This document shows positions 7,149 through 10,995 of a stretch of DNA of 10,995 bases, piece after piece. A program made the position numbers and the translations under genes. The stretch is from Candidatus Cloacimonadota bacterium (lineage in GTDB: Bacteria; Cloacimonadota; Cloacimonadia; Cloacimonadales; Cloacimonadaceae). The notes below the pieces were generated by a model. That model did not search any database. It was not told where the DNA came from and worked only from the letters and a program-made list of their open reading frames with translations. Numbering within the stretch: position 1 is the stretch's first letter; each line of letters begins with the position of its first letter. The DNA lies in NCBI GenBank assembly GCA_028681035.1, contig JAQUJJ010000117.1, forward strand, positions 1 through 10,995. Reading direction: 5' to 3'.

Positions 7149-9869
7149 ATGAAAAAGCTGCTACTTATAACCCTAATTGCCCTGTTTGCCGCTATTGGCT
7201 TGTATGCACAGCCCGTGGTTAGCTGTTATGATATCCAATATACCACTTCTAGCGATGGTATTTCTCCTTATGCCACCCAAATTGTTACCGTGCAAGGCAT
7301 CGTTGTGGGTGGACGGTTCTATTCTGGCACAGGGGCAAATAATTACGGATTCTTCATTACAGACCCAGAGGGCGGAGCTTGGAGCGGCTTGTTTGTTTAC
7401 AACCAAGCGTATCAACCTACGCAGGGTGATCTGGTGCAAGTAACGGGTACTGTAACTGAATATTACAACTTCACGGAGATAACTTCTGTTACTGCCTATC
7501 AGCTTATCAGCCAAAACAATATCGTGCCAGAGCCTTCGCTGATAAGTACTAATACTCTCAGCAACAGCACTCAGGCAGAGCAGTGGGAAAGCGTGTTGGT
7601 GAAAATCCAGAATGCCAACGTGGTATCTGCCCCCAGCAACTACCAAGAGTTTAGTGTAACTGATGGCAGCGGAAACTGCCAGATAGATAACCAGTTCTTT
7701 ACTCTGGGGCACACCTGGTCTAATATTGCAATCGGAGCGTCCTTTACTGAGATTATAGGAGTGGTGGATTACACTTATTCTCTCTATGGGCTAAATCCCC
7801 GTTCCTTAGGGGATATGTTTATTGGAGGCTCGAACCTTACTCTCACCCTGCCCAATGTAACGGTTGGCGTCCACAGCCCCGTTATGCTGCCTTTAAACGC
7901 AATTGGGATTGATGCTGCCAATAACTATCAGAGTTATCAGCTTACGCTTAGCTATAATCCCACGGTGCTATCATATCAATCTGTGGATAGTAGCGGAACC
8001 TTGTCCCAAACTGGAACTGTGAATGTGAACCAAAATACCGGTTCGCTCGGCATCAGCTATGATAGCTCTTCCACGCTAAGTGGACAAGGTGTATTATTAA
8101 ATCTGAATTTCATGGCAAATAATACTGGTAATTCGGAGCTTAACTTCAGTAATGTGTTGTTCGGTGCTGATGCCGTTACAAACTTGATAAATGGCAGCGT
8201 AACCGTGAACTCCAATTACAACACACCGGGCGATACTTTAACAGTTATCCAAAGACCCATTCTGAACATCCCTGCCATCCAGATACCCGGAGAGACGATG
8301 GCAATCACCTGTGTGGCACCATCTACCACTACCGGTTTTGAAGCTTGGCTGCTACAGGGCAGTAAAAGAATTAACATGCCGATAACGAATAGTACTTGGC
8401 AAACATCGCCAAACCGATGGGAATTGCAAGTTAGCGTTCCTCAAGTGTCGGTGTTTGAGTTATACGATCTGGAAGTGAATGCCAATGGAGGGATTCACGA
8501 TATCAGCCAGAACGCCGTGCAGGTTCTTCCTTCCCGCAAAAGCAGCTATTACTTTGCGCAAATAACAGACCTACATATGCCCACCACGATCAGGTATCCC
8601 AATGCGGGTTATGATACAGATTCCACCTCAGTGATAGATTATAGGGCAGTGATGGATGATATCAATCTTATTCGTCCGGAATTTGTTTTGATAACTGGAG
8701 ATTTGATTGATGAAGGAGAGTTGGAAGGCTTTGCCGGGCAATACTCCTATGGCTGGGCGCAGCGTGAATTATCCGAAATGGAAGTGCCCGTTTATGTTGT
8801 ATCTGGCAATCACGATATTGGCGGCTGGAACTCCACACCTCCTCCCGCAGGTAGCTCACGCCGTAATTGGTGGAAATACTTTGGCTGGAAATGGCTGGAT
8901 AATGCCAGTACGAGCTGGCTTTATCATACGCAAGATTACTATTTTACCTATGGAAACACCGTGTTTATTGGCTTGGAAGCATATAATAACTACGAGAATT
9001 GGCGCACCAATATCTATGGCAGCGATAGCTTCACCAACCAGCAGATGACATGGCTTAGTAATACCGTGAATGCTTTTCCAGATTACACTAAAGTACTGTT
9101 TCACCACTATGATTTCCAGACTCAGCTAGACCTTGGCAATTTGGGGATAGATATGGCACTGTGGGGGCACATCCACAGCAATAGCGGCTCTATCTATAGT
9201 TATCCCTATGATCTGGGCACCAAATGCACCTGCAATGGCAGCAGATCTTATCGTTTAATTCGGGTTAATAACGACCAGTTAACTCCGCTTAACACCATAT
9301 ACGCCGGCGCAACTGGAAACAATATCTCAGTAAGCTATTCTCCATCCAACTACGCTGTGGCAGATACAGTTAGCGCAATAATAGTTAATAACCAATCTAT
9401 GGGTTTCGAGAATACACTAATTAAGTTCAACATGCCCTTCGGAAACGCAAGCTACACCGTAACAGGCGGCGTGTTGGAACAGATTGACCGCTCTGGCATA
9501 TTCAACGTTTGCTATGTACGGGTGAATCTGCTGCCAAGTAACACACACACCGTAACCATAAAAGTGTCCAGTGTCAGTAATAGTGATCTTCTTGCCGTGC
9601 CAAGTCCGGTGCGCATTGCTTCCTGCTATCCTAACCCTATGGTAAACAGCGCAGAGCTGGAGATTATGAGCGATAAAACAACGTTTGACAGCACCCTGGA
9701 AGTGTATAACTTGAAAGGACAGAAGGTGCAGGATATAACGCTTCCGACTATTATTGAGGGAACGAATCGCATTGCTTTTAAACTCTCAACAGAGCTATCA
9801 AGCGGGATATACTACCTAAGATTATCAGGTACTACGGATAAGCCATATAGATTTGTTATCCTTAAGTAA
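7149..9869 (+). CDS. Secreted multidomain calcineurin-like metallophosphatase with sorting domain
   Basis: The 906-residue product has a signal peptide (1-20, ending LYA before QP). Residues about 43-225 look like an OB-fold region of the kind found with extracellular nucleases and phosphatases (VTVQGIVVGG, GDLVQVTGTVTEYYN, then a GVVDYTYSLYGLNPRSLGDM ending). Residues about 228-353 resemble a cohesin domain (LTLSYNPTVLSYQSV, then a GQGVLLNLNFMANNTGNSEL segment). After a beta segment (366-458), a metallophosphatase domain carries the metal motifs QITDLH (D474, H476), TGDLID (D518), SGNHD (N554, H555), FHH (652-653) and WGHIH (H674, H676). The C-terminus (about 825-906) is a sorting domain: CYPNPMVNSAEL, EVYNLKGQKVQDI, SGIYYLRL, final RFVILK. 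It probably acts on a phosphoester at the cell surface or outside; the substrate is unknown. The ribosome site is weak (GAG at 7139-7143). It has its own spacer and is probably a separate unit. Confidence 0.9.
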   Translation: MKKLLLITLIALFAAIGLYAQPVVSCYDIQYTTSSDGISPYATQIVTVQGIVVGGRFYSGTGANNYGFFITDPEGGAWSGLFVYNQAYQPTQGDLVQVTGTVTEYYNFTEITSVTAYQLISQNNIVPEPSLISTNTLSNSTQAEQWESVLVKIQNANVVSAPSNYQEFSVTDGSGNCQIDNQFFTLGHTWSNIAIGASFTEIIGVVDYTYSLYGLNPRSLGDMFIGGSNLTLTLPNVTVGVHSPVMLPLNAIGIDAANNYQSYQLTLSYNPTVLSYQSVDSSGTLSQTGTVNVNQNTGSLGISYDSSSTLSGQGVLLNLNFMANNTGNSELNFSNVLFGADAVTNLINGSVTVNSNYNTPGDTLTVIQRPILNIPAIQIPGETMAITCVAPSTTTGFEAWLLQGSKRINMPITNSTWQTSPNRWELQVSVPQVSVFELYDLEVNANGGIHDISQNAVQVLPSRKSSYYFAQITDLHMPTTIRYPNAGYDTDSTSVIDYRAVMDDINLIRPEFVLITGDLIDEGELEGFAGQYSYGWAQRELSEMEVPVYVVSGNHDIGGWNSTPPPAGSSRRNWWKYFGWKWLDNASTSWLYHTQDYYFTYGNTVFIGLEAYNNYENWRTNIYGSDSFTNQQMTWLSNTVNAFPDYTKVLFHHYDFQTQLDLGNLGIDMALWGHIHSNSGSIYSYPYDLGTKCTCNGSRSYRLIRVNNDQLTPLNTIYAGATGNNISVSYSPSNYAVADTVSAIIVNNQSMGFENTLIKFNMPFGNASYTVTGGVLEQIDRSGIFNVCYVRVNLLPSNTHTVTIKVSSVSNSDLLAVPSPVRIASCYPNPMVNSAELEIMSDKTTFDSTLEVYNLKGQKVQDITLPTIIEGTNRIAFKLSTELSSGIYYLRLSGTTDKPYRFVILK

Positions 9870-9902
9870 GAAAGATATAAACCAGGCATACCCCCATAAA
9901 TA

Positions 9903-10067
9903 AATAGGAACACGGATTGGACGGATTTAACGGATTTGCACGGATTCTTCTTTAGACAAACCTGTAATATTCTAACAGTTGCTTTGCTATTTCATCGATT
10001 ATAGTATGTACTCCTTGTTCTAATATCCGTGTTAATCCGTTAAATCCGTCCAATCCGTGTTCCTATT
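9903..10067. repeat. Large inverted repeat with CGGATT units every 9-10 bp
   Basis: Arms 9903-9936 and 10034-10067 are perfect reverse complements (34 bp). They extend to 9945 and 10025 with two mismatches, giving 41 of 43 matches. Each arm is itself periodic: CGGATT in the left arm at 9913, 9922, 9931 and 9941, and the complementary AATCCG in the right arm at 10034, 10043 and 10052, with a degenerate TATCCG at 10024. The perfect stem encloses 97 bases. A transcript from either strand could fold into a long hairpin, so it could serve as a two-way terminator, but there is no T-run after the right arm. No clear target-site duplication flanks it and no transposase is present, so a mobile miniature element is possible but not shown. 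Confidence 0.9.
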
Positions 10068-10113
10068 CAATCAATTTTACTCCTGTAAAGAGTCACCCCA
10101 AACTGCAAATGGG

Positions 10114-10193
10114 CGTCGGTGTGACAAGTGGGGATAAAGCTTTGATTGGTGGCAAGTTATAGCGGACTGGATTTAGACTGTGTCACAGCGACG
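10114..10193. repeat. 13-bp imperfect inverted repeat with 54-base spacer
   Basis: CGTCGGTGTGACA at 10114-10126 is matched in reverse complement by CGTCGCTGTGACA at 10181-10193, differing at one base. The right arm overlaps the small palindrome CTGTGTCACAG (10178-10188), and the spacer contains AAAGCTTT. It could be a binding-site pair or a structured remnant. Confidence 0.5.
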
Positions 10194-10196
10194 TTT

Positions 10197-10216
10197 GGAC
10201 TTTTTTGGACTTTTTT
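10197..10216. repeat. Tandem 10-bp repeat GGACTTTTTT, two units
   Basis: Two perfect units (10197-10206 and 10207-10216). GGACT recurs nearby at 10164 and 10249, both times as GGACTGG. On the minus strand the pair reads as AAAAAAGTCC repeats downstream of the repressor gene. Confidence 0.7.
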
Positions 10217-10292
10217 GATCACCGTTTCTGCAAATATGCGCTGATTTTGGACTGGTTTCGGATATTCCTGTATTACAACAGTTTATCGCATT

Positions 10293-10995
10293 TCAGCAAA
10301 GCTGCAGGTGGACAGCGAGTGTGCCGATCAGAAAAACGTCACTGGTCTGATCTCCGTCCAATATAAGAGAATTAAAGTCTGAATTGAGAGGGTCGAGTAC
10401 CAGTGCAGCCCTTTTGTGATCTAACTTCACCTGCTTAAGAGTGATGCCTCCATCCACCCGCACAGCACAGATCTTACCATTGGCAGTATCCCAGTCTATC
10501 GTCTTGTAGATCAAGACTATATCCGCATTCTTGATCTGCGGAGCCATGCTATCACCATTAACCAAGAAGGCCATGTAGTTGGATGCACCTCTGGGGATGT
10601 AACTATCTGGTATTTCAATCTGTTTACGTGAATCACGATCATCGACTGCTTCCATAGGGGGTCCGGCGGAAATTTCCGCCAAGATTGGGAAAACTGCGGA
10701 GCGAATGTAAGTATCTCCAAATTCATCAATTAATAGCTGTCTACCACCCACGATCTGATATCGCTGGTTACGTCTGATGGCAGTATCTTGCTCCCAGGGA
10801 CCCGGGATCATCATCGGACCTTCACCCTTCAAAACCCAGTTGATGTTTACCTTTTCATCTGCCATTTTGAGGAGAAAATCGGGGTCGGGAAGACGCTCGT
10901 TGGTCTTGTATCTGATCACTGAGTTCTTAGAAACTCCAAATTTTTCCGCAAACTCCCACTGCTTCAAGTTCATTGATTTCATAAGGGTTTGGATG
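10293..10995 (-). CDS. CI-like repressor: HTH plus S24 self-cleaving peptidase (5' partial)
   Basis: Phage-type repressor that would bind operators through an HTH and be inactivated by RecA-stimulated self-cleavage. An XRE-like HTH (LKQWEFAEKFGVSKNSVIRY, residues 6-25 counted from the ATG at 10982) is followed by NINWVLKGEGPM (46-57), wording typical of phage CI repressors. The S24 domain has the expected cleavage bond Ala106-Gly107 in AEISAGPP, nucleophile Ser145 in NGDSMAPQI and Lys183 in TLKQV. The frame stays open to the right edge, with Ile-Gln-Thr-Leu before the first Met. XRE domains normally start with a helix of that type ending just before the L(T/K)Q motif, so the true start is probably off the edge. 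It is convergent with the metallophosphatase gene and unlike the housekeeping block in type. LexA is less likely because of the HTH type. Confidence 0.88.
   Translation of the reverse strand, partial: IQTLMKSMNLKQWEFAEKFGVSKNSVIRYKTNERLPDPDFLLKMADEKVNINWVLKGEGPMMIPGPWEQDTAIRRNQRYQIVGGRQLLIDEFGDTYIRSAVFPILAEISAGPPMEAVDDRDSRKQIEIPDSYIPRGASNYMAFLVNGDSMAPQIKNADIVLIYKTIDWDTANGKICAVRVDGGITLKQVKLDHKRAALVLDPLNSDFNSLILDGDQTSDVFLIGTLAVHLQLC

Larger units (their letters stand above)
9870..10292. other. Gene-free spacer between convergent genes
   Basis: No convincing gene is seen on either strand in these 423 bases. The first part holds the large inverted repeat (9903-10067). The second part (10071-10292) holds a 13-bp imperfect inverted repeat, a 10-bp tandem repeat and several GGACT motifs. 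The flanking genes point toward each other, so termination signals for both are expected here; no hairpin followed by a T-run was found apart from the large repeat itself. Confidence 0.8.

Noticed and set aside
7173..7712. A 179-codon open frame on the minus strand inside the metallophosphatase gene, and other long antisense frames.
   Set aside because: They lie wholly opposite a gene with clear domains, lack recognisable motifs, and look like shadows of its codon pattern.
9955..10062. A 36-codon open stretch on the minus strand inside the inverted repeat, with a plausible-looking end (TIIDEIAKQLLEYYRFV then stop).
   Set aside because: It has no ATG, GTG or TTG start in frame, no ribosome site, and its first part is only the translated repeat arm. 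It could be a gene remnant, but it matches no family I recognise.
9891..10080. CRISPR array, suggested by regularly spaced CGGATT motifs.
   Set aside because: The units are only 9-10 bases apart with no spacers of CRISPR length, and no cas genes are present.
10262..10292. Small inverted repeat CTGT/ACAG near the end of the repressor gene as its terminator.
   Set aside because: Only four pairs and no T-run on the minus strand.

Overview
The window looks like a chromosomal stretch from a Gram-negative-type, diderm member of the FCB group. Candidatus Cloacimonadota is my best guess. The reasons are two SurA-like periplasmic chaperones, a lipoprotein signal (LAAC), a large secreted protein ending in a Bacteroidetes/FCB-style C-terminal sorting domain (YPNP start, GIYYLRL near the end), and intergenic repeats built on CGGATT. 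This assignment comes from recall of protein style, not from a search.

Region 1 (about 2-6982, all + strand) is a tightly packed, probably operonic block. Its members are: the 3' part of a beta-rich DNRLRE-like protein; a lipoprotein with a degenerate parvulin fold; SurA with two parvulin domains; PgpA (phospholipid synthesis); YajC (Sec translocon accessory); peptide deformylase; methionyl-tRNA formyltransferase; a membrane DUF116 protein; and an HtrA-type serine protease without a PDZ domain. Neighbours overlap by 1-8 bases or are 8-13 bases apart, so translational coupling is likely. The block joins envelope protein export, folding and quality control with the formyl-methionine cycle at the start of protein synthesis.

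Region 2 (6983-7148) is a short intergenic spacer with tandem 11-bp units and a 12-bp match to a repeat further along. It is followed by a 906-residue secreted multidomain protein (7149-9869): signal peptide, OB-fold-like region, cohesin-like domain, calcineurin-like metallophosphatase and C-terminal sorting domain.

Region 3 (9870-10292) has no gene. It holds a 34-bp perfect inverted repeat (97-base loop), with arms made of CGGATT units every 9-10 bases, then about 200 bases with further short repeats. It separates two convergent genes.

Region 4 (10293 to the right edge, - strand) is a CI-like repressor with an HTH and an S24 self-cleaving peptidase domain, open at its 5' end. It suggests a prophage or other mobile element beyond the right edge.

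I did not find a clearly new multi-gene system. The points most worth a second look are the domain combination of the 906-residue protein, the inverted repeat element, the PDZ-less HtrA next to repeat debris, and the DUF116 gene coupled to fmt.
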